Translations under genes and position numbers: made by a program
In this document: one piece after another, positions 50,504 to 63,591 of the stretch
Position numbering within the stretch: position 1 is the first letter of the stretch
Layout: each line of letters begins with the position of its first letter
From: Penelope pileata
Lineage: Eukaryota > Chordata > Aves > Galliformes > Cracidae
DNA: 64,000 bases
Assembly (NCBI GenBank): GCA_013396635.1
Contig: WBMW01002316.1
Span: forward strand, 180,319-244,318
Reading direction: 5' to 3'
The notes under the pieces: model-generated
Database searches by the model: none
Told to the model about the DNA's origin: nothing
The model's input: only the letters and a program-made list of their open reading frames with translations

Positions 50504-50929
50504 TTTGGCTGATTACTGTAAGAATTAGATCAGGTTAATCAGGAGTACTGGTTCATTCGCTGAAGATTTGACTGACGGCATTTTCAGGAATTTCAGAAAA
50601 ACAAAGCCCTTAAGCCCGTTCAGGATGACGCCATTTCCAAATGGCAGAGTCAAACCAAGGAGCGTTGTTAGACACTGACAGGAACAGAAATACAGAATCT
50701 ACATATCATTGTAACAGAGGTTACATGGGATGGCAGTGAGTCACCTACTCCTCCAAGCAAGGTCTGCTGTAACAGCAGGCCACGCTGCTCAGGGCTCTGC
50801 TGGTCAGGGTTGAAACCCTTTAAGGATGAAGGCAAACCACTGCACAGCCTCCCTGCGCAGCTTGCTCACAGGCCTGATCTCGTGGCAGACGTGGCTCTCC
50901 CTACACCCAGTTGGAATCTCGCTCATTTT

Positions 50930-51690
50930 GACTCCAGCCAGGCACCCCCCGCCACGTGCCCCCGCCGGGCACCAGGACCCACCTCCCCGGTAAGGAGCGC
51001 TGCCACGGGCCCCCGGAGCCACCCCCGTAGGCTGCGGGCACCACCTCCCCCAGCAGGGCTGCCCGGAGAGCGAGCAACCGCCACGGCAGCGGATAGCGAG
51101 CACAGCCCCGCGCCCTGCACGGCTACCCCACCACCGGGCCCGCTCCCCGCCCCCAGACCTCAGCGCAGGCAGCGCAGCCACCTGGGCCCACCGCCACGTG
51201 CGGCCGCCCCGGCGCAGCCCCTCCTCCCCCTCTGCAGCCGCCTCACGCTGCGGCCTNNNNNNNNNNNNNNNNNNNNNNNNNNNNNNNNNNNNNNNNNNNN
51301 NNNNNNNNNNNNNNNNNNNNNNNNNNNNNNNNNNNNNNNNNNNNNNNNNNNNNNNNNNNNNNNNNNNNNNNNNNNNNNNNNNNNNNNNNNNNNNNNNNNN
51401 NNNNNNNNNNNNNNNNNNNNNNNNNNNNNNNNNNNNNNNNNNNNNNNNNNNNNNNNNNNNNNNNNNNNNNNNNNNNNNNNNNNNNNNNNNNNNNNNNNNN
51501 NNNNNNNNNNNNNNNNNNNNNNNNNNNNNNNNNNNNNNNNNNNNNNNNNNNNNNNNNNNNNNNNNNNNNNNNNNNNNNNNNNNGAGGGACGGGGGGAGCC
51601 CGCTGTGTGCCCGCCAGCCGCAGCGGCAGCCAGGCAGCCCTGGGCAGCAGGGCATGGGGGACGCGGCCAGCAGCGCTCAGCGGCCCGCAG
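50930..51690 (-). promoter_or_regulatory. CpG island / probable RPL21 promoter and untranslated exon 1
   Basis: GC-rich, CpG-rich sequence on both sides of an assembly gap, 0.4-1.2 kb upstream of the RPL21 start-codon exon. Ribosomal protein genes start from such islands at a pyrimidine-rich 5'TOP site, with a short non-coding first exon. I could not find a clear TOP start plus donor in the visible bases, so the first exon may be inside the gap. GC-rich sequence also continues on the far side to about 51690. Confidence 0.6.
51257..51583. other. Assembly gap (327 N)
   Basis: Run of 327 undetermined bases inside the RPL21 CpG island. The flanks are both highly GC-rich, which suggests a GC-related sequencing dropout. 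Long open frames that span it are artefacts of unknown codons. Confidence 1.
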
Positions 51691-51960
51691 AGGCTGCTCG
51701 GGTCGGCTTGTGTGGGTTTGGGTTGTTATTGTTGTTATTAATTGCCTTAATGTCAATTTATGTGTGAGAGATTTTTTCACAAAAAGAGAATGAATAAAGG
51801 ACAGATCCTGAGTCAGGAGCCTCTGCGTGGCCGCTGGGTCACATCAGCTGTGTGAGGATGAGGAGGGCTGCACTCAGGCTCCAGAGCTGACCCTGTGCCA
51901 GGCACAGTCCCCAGCTACAGCGGGAAGGCGTCTGTGGGCAGGAGTGACTCAAATGAGGCC

Positions 51961-52020
51961 TTCCTCCCTGCCTCCTTCCTCCCTGCCTCCTTCCTCCCTG
52001 CCTCCTTCCTCCCTGCCTCC
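51961..52020. repeat. 15-bp minisatellite, four perfect copies
   Basis: TTCCTCCCTGCCTCC repeated four times without change, then a degenerate CTCCCTCC continuation. About 270 bp outside the visible edge of the RPL21 CpG island. Open frames through it (SFLPA repeats) are not genes. Confidence 0.95.
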
Positions 52021-52029
52021 TCCCTCCAG

Positions 52030-55000
52030 CTCCACGTGCAGGGACAGTTCCAAACTTGTCTCAGCTGGAAGCTGCCCTACTGCAGGAATTTTTGTTTTGA
52101 ACGAAAGCAGCATTTATTTAATTTAGGGGAGGGGTGATTACTTAAAGCAACAGATAAGAACACAGTTGATCCACTGACTAACTTCACAGCTATTCTCATG
52201 CTGTTGTGCAAAACTTAGGCCTAAGCCCTTTCTATCATTGTTTTACAGGTAGTTTAATATTTATGGATCACAAAGATGGCGATGGAGGATTAAATGCCCT
52301 GTCAGGTTCTGCCTGCAGAACTGGCTGGCAGAGCGTGTTTTGACAGATAAAGGCCCTGTCTATGGACAAAATCTCTTAACTCGCTATATTTAGAAAAAAA
52401 TTGTCAGTATTCCAGCTCTGTACCATGAAAAAACTGGAATTCACGACACCTGGTATCTATGCAGAGGAAATGTGTATCATTTAATATGCATTCAGACTAG
52501 GTGCCAGGAAGCGTTTCCAAGCCTGCAGGTAGCCTGAACAGCTTTCAGGTGAAGCAGCGTATTAGCAACTGAGACAGATTTCAGGAAGGACATCAAGCAA
52601 AGCGAGGACAGGAAGCCAAATCCTAAGATGCTATTGGATAAAGGAAGATAGGTATCTTCAGTGAGCTGAACTCCTTACTCTTGCCAGTGATTTACATAAA
52701 GGGTAAATTTCCACATCAAGCAGGAGAGAATGGGGAAGAAATGCCACATGTTGAAACTTACTTCACCGTACAGAGCATGTCAGTGTAATTCGTATGGGAG
52801 CAGTAACTGAACTGAATTGAACTCTGCTTTGTTTGGGATCAAGTATGACATTCAGGATTTGCTACATTTTTCTGAATAAATTGCATGGCAGGTTTATTTG
52901 AAATTTCAATAATGTTCTTGTTTGTAAAATGTATCTTGAGCACATTCACAGGATCCTTGTTAAGCTCAACATTTCAAAGAAACCATTATATTTCAGCATT
53001 TGTTACCACAGAATCCTTTGCTGGCCATGCTGTCAGGGTCTGCTCCAGAAGCCCGTCCTATCTACCAACATTACACGCATTTTCACAAAACTCACCTGCT
53101 GAAAACTTAAAGCCTGCAGAGAATTTGCATGTTGTTCATAAAAAGACTTGTTAATAACGGCTGTCTCCAGCAAGTCAAGCTGCACAAGGTGTGGGGTGAG
53201 TTCTGGTCTGGAAACAGGAGCTAGCAGGCAAGCAGATGTAGGCAAGAGCTACAGCTCTGTGTTCCAGACTGCATGTGCTCCCCGCACTGCCCTGATTCAT
53301 GACCTCAGAACCCTAGCCTGAGCTGCAATAGGTCAAACTGCAGCTGTAGGATGCCAATTCCAAGACGCTGTTTCTGCTTCAGGAACACAACATCCTCAAG
53401 ATGAGGGTGAACACGAGTGGCAACACGCAGCTTAGCATAAAAATCTAAAAGCCCATGAAGGTCCCAGGCTGGTGTTCTACCCATAAATGTACTTTGGAAA
53501 TCTTACTACACACTGGTAAGACTGAATTTCTGTCCTGGTCTCGCTGACTTGGAGCTGAAGCAAATTCCAAAGTTGCTGGGGAAAGGAGCTTGAAAGGCAG
53601 GGCCCATTTGAAGGAGAGGAGTGGGGACTAGGTAAGCATCACTTTATTTTTCAAAGTAGAAAACATACCAGAAAAACGTTTCTAGTTACCAAGTTCCCAC
53701 AGTCTGATTCTGATCTTTGGGAAAGTCCCGTTTTTTTTCCTGAAACTGCCTTGCAGCATCTGTCCGGACAACAACTCTCTCTAAAGAATAAATGAGCTAT
53801 GATGATTCTGCACATGGGGTTGTCAGGAAGTCTTCACTGAGTTTCTAAATGCACAGTGGGATCTGGCTTGTTCTTAAGCTCAGAGAACCACTTTGTACAC
53901 AAAAAAATCTGGAGTGTGACGTTCCATTTGTATTAGGTTAGTCAACAGGGGTGTGGAAGGAACAAATGAGTTTGTAAAGTGCCTTGAGGTCAAAAATATA
54001 TTCCCCATTAGCAGAGCGTAGGTTTCCCGTGTCTCACATAATACATTCATTACATGAAACAAACAAACAAAAACCAGCTGATTGGGACCAGAGCAAAAAT
54101 TTAACAGAAATAACTGAGATTAGGTGTCAAATAAAGAGGATTGAAATCTGCAGTTCCTCACGTGATAGCAATGCAAAACCAAGAGTTTAAACAGGAACTC
54201 AAGACTATGAAGTTGATTGTTTACCCTGTAGCAGGCTCCCATCCACAGAAATGCTGCATTTACCCTGCACTGTTGCTCAGTTACTGTCCAAAGTTATGTG
54301 TGACCTCTGAAGCTGATCCTCACATTTCACTGTTCACTCTTTCCAAAAAGATCCTCTTAAATGGCATTTCAGGGTCATACTTTTGTATACTTTTGACCCT
54401 TTCATAGGTCTCTCTAGCCCCTCAATGATTCTGGTTCTAACAGCCTTTTTTTTTTCCTAGTAATCTGTCCAACTCATCCACAAAACCCATTCTGTAAATA
54501 TTAAAAGCCAAAGCCTAGTTTCATGGGAGTTTAAGTCAATAAAATTTGTGTCAAAGCAACCAGTTGCCTCCCAAGATAACTGTACAGACAAACTCCATGA
54601 GTGGGCTCACTGCGGAATTGCCTAAGTGCCAGCATGGGTGCAGTAAGTGAGCTGCATCACCAGCGAGGCAAAAAAATGGAGAGAGGCTATAAAACAGTGA
54701 CAGTGAGCCTCTGAGAGAAAAGGAAAGGCAGGGAATGTACAGACCAAAAATTGTGATGCGGCCAGCACGTCACACATTGGTGAACGTTTTCTTGTACACT
54801 GCTGTTACTTGTACATTACTTGCTAATTCGAAATATTACCAGATGCAGGTAGACTGATACTGAAGCCAAAAAACCAAATGGCCTTTTTCTGCACCATTAT
54901 CTCTTGACCGCTGCATAAAATCTGAAATATTCAACAAATTCTGTCATTCAGTTGCTTATTTGAATAACATGGCATTCTACCTCTATATATACGTCAGCAA

Positions 55001-56596
55001 ATACTGCATGATTGACCATTAAGAGCCATTAGGAACATAATCCTTAGAAATGTATGAGGAACCTGTTGCGTAACTGAGACCAGCTTCTCACAGGCACCGA
55101 AGAGTATAATCCATTTATCAAACTTCAGATTTATCAAACGTCATTTGAAAAGCAATTTGTGACCCTTTCCTCCCTTACCAGTGGAGTGGCTTCTCAGAAA
55201 GCTGGTTTCATTAATGCAGTTTTTTTCTCAAACTTCTTGTAAGTACTGCTGCTTTTTTGAGGTCACCTATCTCTGCGTAACCTCCCCTGAGTCCAACCCA
55301 TCAAACCAGGAACAAACAACTCCTCATGTTGTTAGCATCAGCTTCCCTGTATCTGTAGTTGTTTTGAGTAAAGGTGATTAGCCACTCATGGTAATTACCA
55401 GCTCTGCTAGACAGATACTTTTCACTCTTCTGTTGTAGAGAAACTGACCTGCTGCTAGCAGTAAACATGCACAATGTGAAGATTTGTGTTGGCATCCTGT
55501 TTCAATAATGTAGTGAAGTATATAAGGTATTGAAGTATATAATTATTTTTTTTTAATCTCATTTTTCACAGTTGCCCTTAAGCCCTTTGCTGTCCTCCTG
55601 GGGAGCTACTGATTGCAGTTTAGGAAGTAAGGGCCTTAATGGCTGGGATAATACTGCTGTTTTCTGTTTTTTGCTTTTGTCTGAACTGTTATGAATTTAG
55701 CCTGAAGAGCAATGATGTTTGTCTTGTTGCTGTAATTATTTATACAGAAGAATGATGCCCCCCTTACACCTCTGTTTCGCTAAGCTACATAATCCAGGCT
55801 GTTGGAGCCTCCAAACACACAGTGGGCTCTACAAATCTGCTGCCATTCCCACACACTGCTCTTGAGTATCAGCGATCAGAACTGCACACAGCAGTCCAGT
55901 TATCTTGCTTACAGTACACTGATTATTTCTGAGACATTTCCCGTTATTACTGAACATGATCACAATCCGTGAAATATGAAGCTCCAGGGGCTGCTTTTTT
56001 TTTTTTTTTCCCCTGGCTCCAAATGTTTCAGTGATTGTCCTTAACTCGATAGCTGGGAACTAAGAGAGAATTTTTTAATCTAACACTCATGCAATGCTCA
56101 TGCAATGGCAGGCCTCCTGGTGATTCCAGTGGCACAAAGTCAGTTCTTAAATATTAATGATTTTACTCAGACAAAACTCCTGATGTCTTTAAAGATTTCT
56201 TCTTCTATAAGGAATAAATAGGCATGGACAGAATTGACTATTAATCACTTCAAAATAGATTGGCCAAAGCAAAACAAGTACACTCTAGGAAAAAATGCAG
56301 GCTGGCTGGCAGGGGCCAGAGTTGACCTGTTCCTTATCTGATTTCTAGCATGTGACTCTTTTATTCACTATAAAGTCTAATTTTAACAGAAGTTCTACCT
56401 ATGCCAATTTATTTTTTTTTAAGACAGACTTAACTTTGGAGGGAAAAGAGATTCAGCTTCACGTGGATCTGAACATGAGCTTTGTTGCTGAAATGTAATA
56501 CATGACATGGAGCATCACATATACAAACAGTTTATTGTAGTGGTCACTGAGTTTGAACTGATGAAATCTCACTGAAACTATATTACAAAACAAGGG
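52030..56596. other. Intergenic right of RPL21, nothing recognised
   Basis: A/T-richer sequence with no supported exon, RNA gene or named repeat. USP12, the expected neighbour, is not seen. Confidence 0.55.
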
Positions 56597-56622
56597 TGGT
56601 TGGTTGGTTGGTTGGTTGGTTT
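56597..56622. repeat. (GGTT)n microsatellite
   Basis: Six GGTT units just upstream of the old CR1 copy at 56640. Confidence 0.9.
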
Positions 56623-56639
56623 CATGCTGATTCTCAGAT

Positions 56640-57480
56640 GAGTTTGCAGATGATAGATAATTGTTGAGCGTGGTCAAATAACTGGAGGACAGGGCTGCTT
56701 TTGAGAGGGAGACAGGCCAGAGAAATGGGATGGCAGGAACCTTGAGGTTCAGGACAGGCAAATGCAAAGTCCCACACTTGGGTTTTAATAACCCCATGCA
56801 ACAGAACAGGCTGAGGGCTGACTGCATGGAAAGTGGCTTTGCTGAAAAGGACCTGAGGGTCCTGGTGGACAACAGCAGTGTGCCAATGTGCCTTTGCTGC
56901 AAAGTCAGCTACATCCAGAACTATTAACAGGAGGTTAGCCAGCACAGCAAGGATTTATTTCTTTCCGTTTTGGCACTTGTGAGACCACACCTGGAGCACT
57001 GTGTCCAGTTCTGGGCTCCCCACAAAGACGTAGACATACAGGAGCAAGCCCAGCAGAGGGCCACTAAGATATCCATGGGACTGAAGCACAGAGGCATAGC
57101 AGAAGGAGCTGAGAGAGCCAGCTTTGTTCAGCTAGCGAGAAGGCAAAGGGGAGATTTTATATCTACTTTCCATTGTGCGATGGGAGGGTGTAGAGAACGA
57201 GGAGCCAGAGACCCCTCAGGGGTGCACAGTAGAAGGAGGAGAGGCAATGGACGCAAGTTAGAATACAGGGAATTTCTGACTGAAAATAATGAAAACATTT
57301 CTCATGTAAGGTGGTCAAAAACTCAAGTAGGTTGCTCAGAGAGATGATGGAATTTACATCCTTGGAGCTATTTAACACGACATGGCCCTGAGCAACCTGA
57401 TCTAGCTGGACCCACTTTTAGCAGAGTACTGGACTTATGACCTCCACAGGTACCAGAGATTGTGTTAGTCTACAATTCCA
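56640..57480 (+). mobile_element. Old CR1 LINE fragment
   Basis: Decayed CR1 covering the ORF2 end and 3' region: GAGTTTGCAGATGATAGATA, AAGGACCTGAGGGTCCTGGT, CCACACCTGGAGCACTGTGT and AGTTCTGGGCTCCCCACAAA. The 3' end is diverged and the tail is not clear. Confidence 0.85.
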
Positions 57481-59841
57481 ACTTCTCAACATTGACAAAG
57501 TAAAAATGTTCATGGAATCATTCTCTATTTTGTAGGTGCTCTATGAAATTGTAGTGGTATATTGGCATCCCAGTTAGCGATCTGTATTTCTCTTGAATTG
57601 TCCTAATCAGAGCCAATAACATCATTGTCTTTAATTGCTTATGAAATGGCAAAAATCTTGCTGCAGGAAAGGGCTTTATAAAATATTGCTAGTTTTATTT
57701 CAAGTAAAGAAGAGTTTTCTACTTAGTCTTAGCTGAATTCCAATAAAAACAAATTGTCTTCTAACTACACCAAATAAAATTTGCTTTTCTGTATGAGTAC
57801 ATAAAGACAAAGTTGAATGTTTTTGATTTTAACAGTGCTACAAAATTGTCTTTTTAAAAATGCACAAAGTAACCAGAGTTATTGCAAACTGAGCAGATTG
57901 TTGTAACAGTCTTTCAGCAATCATTATTGACTTACTGTTGATGTACGTATCTGCCAGATGCTCAAAGAAAATCCTATTCTGCCTTCATAGCTTCTTCTTC
58001 AAAGAAAAGAAGATTCAAATACAGAAACTACAGGAACAAAAAGCATGCAGTTCTCTGCATTAAGGCACTTCACATGTGATTATAATTCCAATTATATGCT
58101 TTTTCTTAGGCACTTTTGCAGAGTTGGAATTTGTGTTCAGTATGCATCGGCCTTCACCAATTTGCTTTTTGCAGGCCAGCCTGCTTTCCAAAATGGGAAA
58201 TGGTCCTTAACATTTGCTGATCTACACATATCAGTGTCTTAAATCATCAGCCTGAAACAGACTCCCATGTCATCACAAGATACAGCAGAATAGTTGCATT
58301 TTTAAAAAAAATACGTGCTTTTTTACCCTGCTTTGAACATTTTCAGTATTCTGCTATCACATCTTTCAGTTTTCTAGCTTATTGAGCTAGAAACTCAAGT
58401 AATCTTCATCACCTGACCCTAGCAACTGGGGTTGGAAGGGAACTATCAAATATCACAAGGCTTGTGATAACATAATGAGAGTTGGCTACGCTCTGACAAC
58501 CCCTGTCAATGAGACAACAGCTGCTCTGGACAAATATGTACAGCCAGAAAAGAATGAAATAATGGTGAGTCAAGGAGAAGTGAAACTGGGAACTAACAAA
58601 GGATAAACTTGACCTTGACCAACTTTCCCACGTGTACAATGGGAATAACAGCACATATTTGTGGAGCGGGGTTACTGTTAAAGATCAGCTCATTAATATC
58701 GGTGAAACACTATGGAGTCCTTAATGGAATATGCAAAATAGTAATGTGAGCTAAATAGCATCTGTGCTGTTCCAAGGCAGCCACAGCTTATCCGTGGGAG
58801 AGAGGCAGTGCAGGAAAAGGGGCAAAACAGGGCAAAGGACATAGAGGGCAAATGGCAAGAAGTGCTGCAGAGGGGGAAATCGCAGGAGAAATGGAAGGAG
58901 GCAATGAGGTCATTAGGGACAAAGAGGTGATGCCTGGGTTTCTGCAGTATAAAGGCACAGGGCACTAATCCATGTCAAATCAAGCTTTATCAGTTCTGCT
59001 GTACATGCAATAACCTACATTATTGTTTTTTCTTTGTAGAAAAAAACTAAATTATAAGTATAAGCAGATGGGAGTATTTAAATGACCATCTGCAAGTACA
59101 GAGGGGAACTTAGGGTTTTCCAGGGTATAAATCTTCCAAGAGAAGAAATCAAAATCATTCTACTTCTGTATTGCTGACAAAGAGTGCATTGTCTGAGAAC
59201 TGATTGCAACACGCTTGAACAATAGCTTTAGATCAGCGGAAGCACAAAATATTGCTAACTCTGACATATGTTTCAACTAAAACAAAAACAATGAACCACC
59301 CCTTAGTTTCATGACAAACATAGGCTAGTAACAGTAAATGCTCTTCAGCAGTTTTATTATCTCCACAAAGCTGTTTTGAGTATTTTTTCCACCCCTTATT
59401 GATCATTTTTTCCACTACGTACTATCTGCTATGTGCGTGCTGTTTTACATATTCCTCCTCAGCTCCTTTTACATCTTGGTGCTGCAGAAAACTGATCAGT
59501 GGGGGAGGCTGAAACTGTACAAAGACTCTTTACCTGGAGGCTGCCTGTTGTCATATTGTGCGTCAATGTTGTTGTTACATGACAGCTAATCTTGCTTTTG
59601 GAGAAATGCTGCAAAGATCACAAAAATACCATCTTGCTGACTGCAGTGGGAAGCTTTGCCTGATGTTCTGGTAGAGAACACACACACTGAAGGAGCATCC
59701 TGTACCTCACCTCTAGTAATGGACTTCCCAAATTATGTTTAGTGTGCAAATGAACTATCGCTGACTTTCAAGGTTTTCACTCCATGGAGAAACTGAAGTG
59801 AGCTGATAACAATGGTTCCCCTGGTGCCTGTGTCAAGGACC

Positions 59842-59867
59842 AAACCTTTTTTTTTTTTTTTTTTTTG
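59842..59867. repeat. Poly(T) run
   Basis: Run of about 25 T on the plus strand with no recognisable adjacent retrocopy. Confidence 0.85.
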
Positions 59868-60163
59868 TAATCAATAACAGTGTTTCATTACAATCTTAAA
59901 CAACCTTATTTCTAAAGATACCGTGGCCCTATTTCTCTGAAGGATTCTGCAGAGGCATCTGCAGCTGTTCAGAACGATGTCAAAAAAGCACACAGTTACT
60001 GTTTCCATGCCCAGCTCACGTCCTTTCATATCGAGATCACTCGGACCCGAAACGTACACATTTCTCTTGCAGTATAGGACAACATCTTTCAAAAGAATTT
60101 ACTGCTGTATAAATGGACTCTTTTTCAAAGAAATACAGCTTTATTCTCAGGCAGAATTCCACC

Positions 60164-60189
60164 CTCTTTGAGTCTAGAGACTCAAAGAG
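60164..60189. other. 26-bp near-perfect palindrome
   Basis: CTCTTTGAGTCT-AG-AGACTCAAAGAG: 12-bp arms around a 2-bp centre. Stands alone in A/T-rich intergenic DNA. Could be a protein-binding dyad or chance. Confidence 0.7.
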
Positions 60190-60739
60190 TGAGAACATTT
60201 TACAAATGTACTGTTACTTTCAGTACAATTACATTCTTCTATTTTACAGTCTTACCAGACATCTGTCTTAACTGATGTATATTAAGTGCTGTTGGTAGAA
60301 TTTTTTACTCAGTCCAACATGGTTTGATATGATTTTTGAAATATATTTCCCATTTCCCTCTACTGTTCCCAAGGAGGACCCAGTTTCTCTTACATGTGTT
60401 AAGATTCCAGTTCTGTATAACTTGCATTCTGCTTCAGGTTTTCTTGGAATTATAAAATACAAGTTGAGGAAGAATTCTTTTCTGTCCCACTCTATTACCC
60501 CGTAGCACAAATCCTGTAACACCTGTTGCCCACAAGGTAAGGCGTATTTCTGGAGCGGGGCTGGCTACTCCACCATGAGGATGGTGGATGACCTTTGCTG
60601 GGCTGTGTGTCAATAAAAATCCAGACAGTGAATCCACACGGTCTTTTTGCAAGGACCATCTGGATCCAACATAAAGAGTTTCTAGAGCAAGTAAAGAGGT
60701 ATATATGCAAAGCAACCTTCTGACCTCAGAGCTGACTCT

Positions 60740-60815
60740 GCTGTGAGCAGGAAGTTGAACCAAGACCTCCAGAGGTCCCTTCCTACCAGAATTATCCTAT
60801 GGTCCTATCATGCTG
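60740..60815 (+). mobile_element. CR1 LINE 3' tail fragment
   Basis: Short CR1 3' end: GACCTCCAGAGGTCCCTTCC, then a diverged tail CTATGGTCCTATCATGCTGT. About 75 bp. Confidence 0.7.
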
Positions 60816-63591
60816 TGATCTTTTGATCATACTATACACTAGTCCAACAACAGATGCAATATGTCTGCATTCAGATACTGCCACAATAGTCTGACTGGTT
60901 GGTGGTTTGACACGTTAGTGGGGCACGTAAATAGATTCATGGGACCAATCCTGTTGTAAGCAACATTAATAAAAACCTGACGTTCCTCAGACTCAGCAAA
61001 ACCACCTGCAGTTGCAGAGAGGTGATACAGGCACAAACATACCTGTACCAGGCCCACTCTTCCCTGTTTAAAGCCAGCCTACCCACACACCCTAGAGTAA
61101 GCTGGGCTCCTGCCAAACCATAGGATTATGAAACAAGGAGAGGCACAGGATAAGCCGCAGCTTTTCACACTTGTTATGTTTTCTCTTTGCTCCTCTGTGT
61201 CTATTGCTGCATGTATACATTTGGATTGTAACATCTTCAGAAGATAGAACAGATTTTCTCTCAGTGTCTTACGCAGAGACTAATTAGGCGAAGGGCTCTG
61301 GCCTCTGACTTGTGTTTATAGGTGTCATGGTAATTCAAATTTTGTGTAATAACAGCAGCTACAGTGTGAGAGACTTTAAGGGCAGGTAATTAAATCTCTT
61401 CAACTAATGTAATTCTGTGAGAAAAGCATATATTCTTCAACAGGAACCCTTAGGAGATACTGAACATACCATTTCACTTGGCAAAATACTCCAACCATTG
61501 ATGTCTTCCACTGTTTAAAAATGTGTGTAATTTCTAATTTGAATTTGTTTTATTTCAGTTTATAGATATTTTTTATTGTTATGCCTCTCACTGTGCAAGA
61601 TTAAATGGAATCACTTTCCAGCCTTCTTTTTGATAAGCCAAACAGATTGTGCTATTTAAGTCTCTCCATGCACAGAATTTTCTCCAGCGTCAAGTATTCT
61701 CAGTATTTTTTTGACAACAAGGACACCAGCGGTGGTTGCAGTACTGCCACAAAAATCTCACCAATGCCACACAGAGGCAAAACAATGTCTCATCCTACTT
61801 GCCACATCCCTGATTACATAGTCAAGAATTCCATAACTTGCCCGTACTGTAACATTAGATTGGAAACTAATTTTTGCTGGCTTGGCCATTGTGAATTCTT
61901 AATGTCTTTTCAGCTACTGCTCTCCATAACACAGCTCACACCTGCAGGCGTGACCTGTTCACCATATTTTTAATTAACTCTGCTTGTGCCTATATTAAAA
62001 CATTTGAATGGAATGAGTTTACCAAGCAACACAGATCTTTCAATAACCCTGACCTTCACTGCATTTCCCATTTAGCCACTCTTTTTCTCTTTTTCAGATC
62101 ACATCAATTTTGCTTTCCCATTGCTGAAAATACAAATTCACTTATTTGTTTTCCTCAGTATTGGGACGGCCAATCCTTGTGCTCTCTTGCCAGCTCTCCC
62201 TTCAGAGCTGCTGCTCAGTGGATCCCACTTGGATACCAGTTTCCTGAATAAACTGAAGTCTGCTCTCCTCAAGCGCAGCATCTGTAGTCTGCTGCTGTCC
62301 TCCCTTGGCCTTCTCATTATCACAAACACCACTCCTTAGTCACTACAGCCAAGGCTTTGATAACCAAGCTGCCGATTGCCACATCTCCTGGTTCTGCCCT
62401 GCTGGAGTGGCAGATCCAGCTGTGATCACCTGCGGCTGGCCCATCCAATATCTATAAATCATGAGAAATCTTGACTGCTTGCACTGTGATGTGTTGTGAT
62501 TGTATGAGATGTCAGGCAGGCTGAAATCCCTAATCAGTCTGGGATCTGAGACTCCCTCAAATTCCTTATAGAGGAATTAATTTGTTGGATGGAATGATCT
62601 GTAACAAACTCCCATCACGTCATGCGTGCAGAGCTCTGGTTTCTCCTGCTTGCTTCCCAGGCTGTAGGCGTTTGTGTGCATACCCCTGAGGTGGGTGGCC
62701 TCTCACACCCTGTTTCATCATTCCTGAGGTCTCTTCTTCCCAGCATGCTGCACCATTTTCTTACCACCCTTGCCTACTGTTTCTTCTCTTCCCTGTGCAT
62801 TGTAATCTTCCTTCCCTGTTCCTAGCTGCAAGTTCTCTGCTTCAGGCTGGCTGGCCAGTTGACAAAGACGCTCTTGTTTCATTTTGTCAGATGGATTTGT
62901 CTCTGCTCAGGGATACAAGATATGACTGATACCTTCTCTCAGACAGGGTTCGTTACTGTACTGATCTATATGCATTGCAGGAACTCCGTAACTGCTCTCA
63001 AAGCTCTGTCTCCACAAGCATGCATGTGCACACATATGGTGCTGGTCTACAGGACCTAAACTGGTCAAAAAAAGGAATATTTAACTTAAAATTCCAATCG
63101 CCCTAAGCGGCTTAATTATGACAACTAAGTGATAATGTCCAATTGTTTCCTCATATTTTACCTTACTTTAGAAGTCAATTGAAAGTCTTTCTGTATTCCC
63201 CTTATTCCCTGCATGAGTTCAATTTGATCACAATATGGCATCTCAGTTTACACAGCATTGTTGTTTCCAATCAATCTCTCTATATGCCACTAATTCAACA
63301 TCTTCCCAGCTCCTCTGCTTAGTCTCCTGCCAGTTAGCCTCACACCTCTCAGATACAGGCTGGCATAGCCACATGCCCCCCCCCACATTTTGAAATGTAG
63401 TCCAATATTCCACAATATCTAAATTTTCCCGTGGAAACACAGAGAAAGCAGTTCATAGCAACTATATTTTGCCTTCCTTCTCTAATTTATGGACAGATAG
63501 AAACTTCAAGACAACCTCTGACTTTCCATTTAAGTGCCTTTCAAGATTCCTTCAGTTTTCTATGGCCTGTACAGTCCCACTCACAGCCACA

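Larger units (their letters stand above)
57481..63591. other. Intergenic with a CR1 tail and palindrome
   Basis: A/T-rich sequence with only the poly(T) run (59842), palindrome (60164) and CR1 tail (60740). No gene recognised. Confidence 0.55.

Noticed and set aside
50804..51793. Long open frames on both strands through the CpG island and gap
   Set aside because: Most of their length is undetermined bases and the rest is GC-rich sequence with no recognisable domain.
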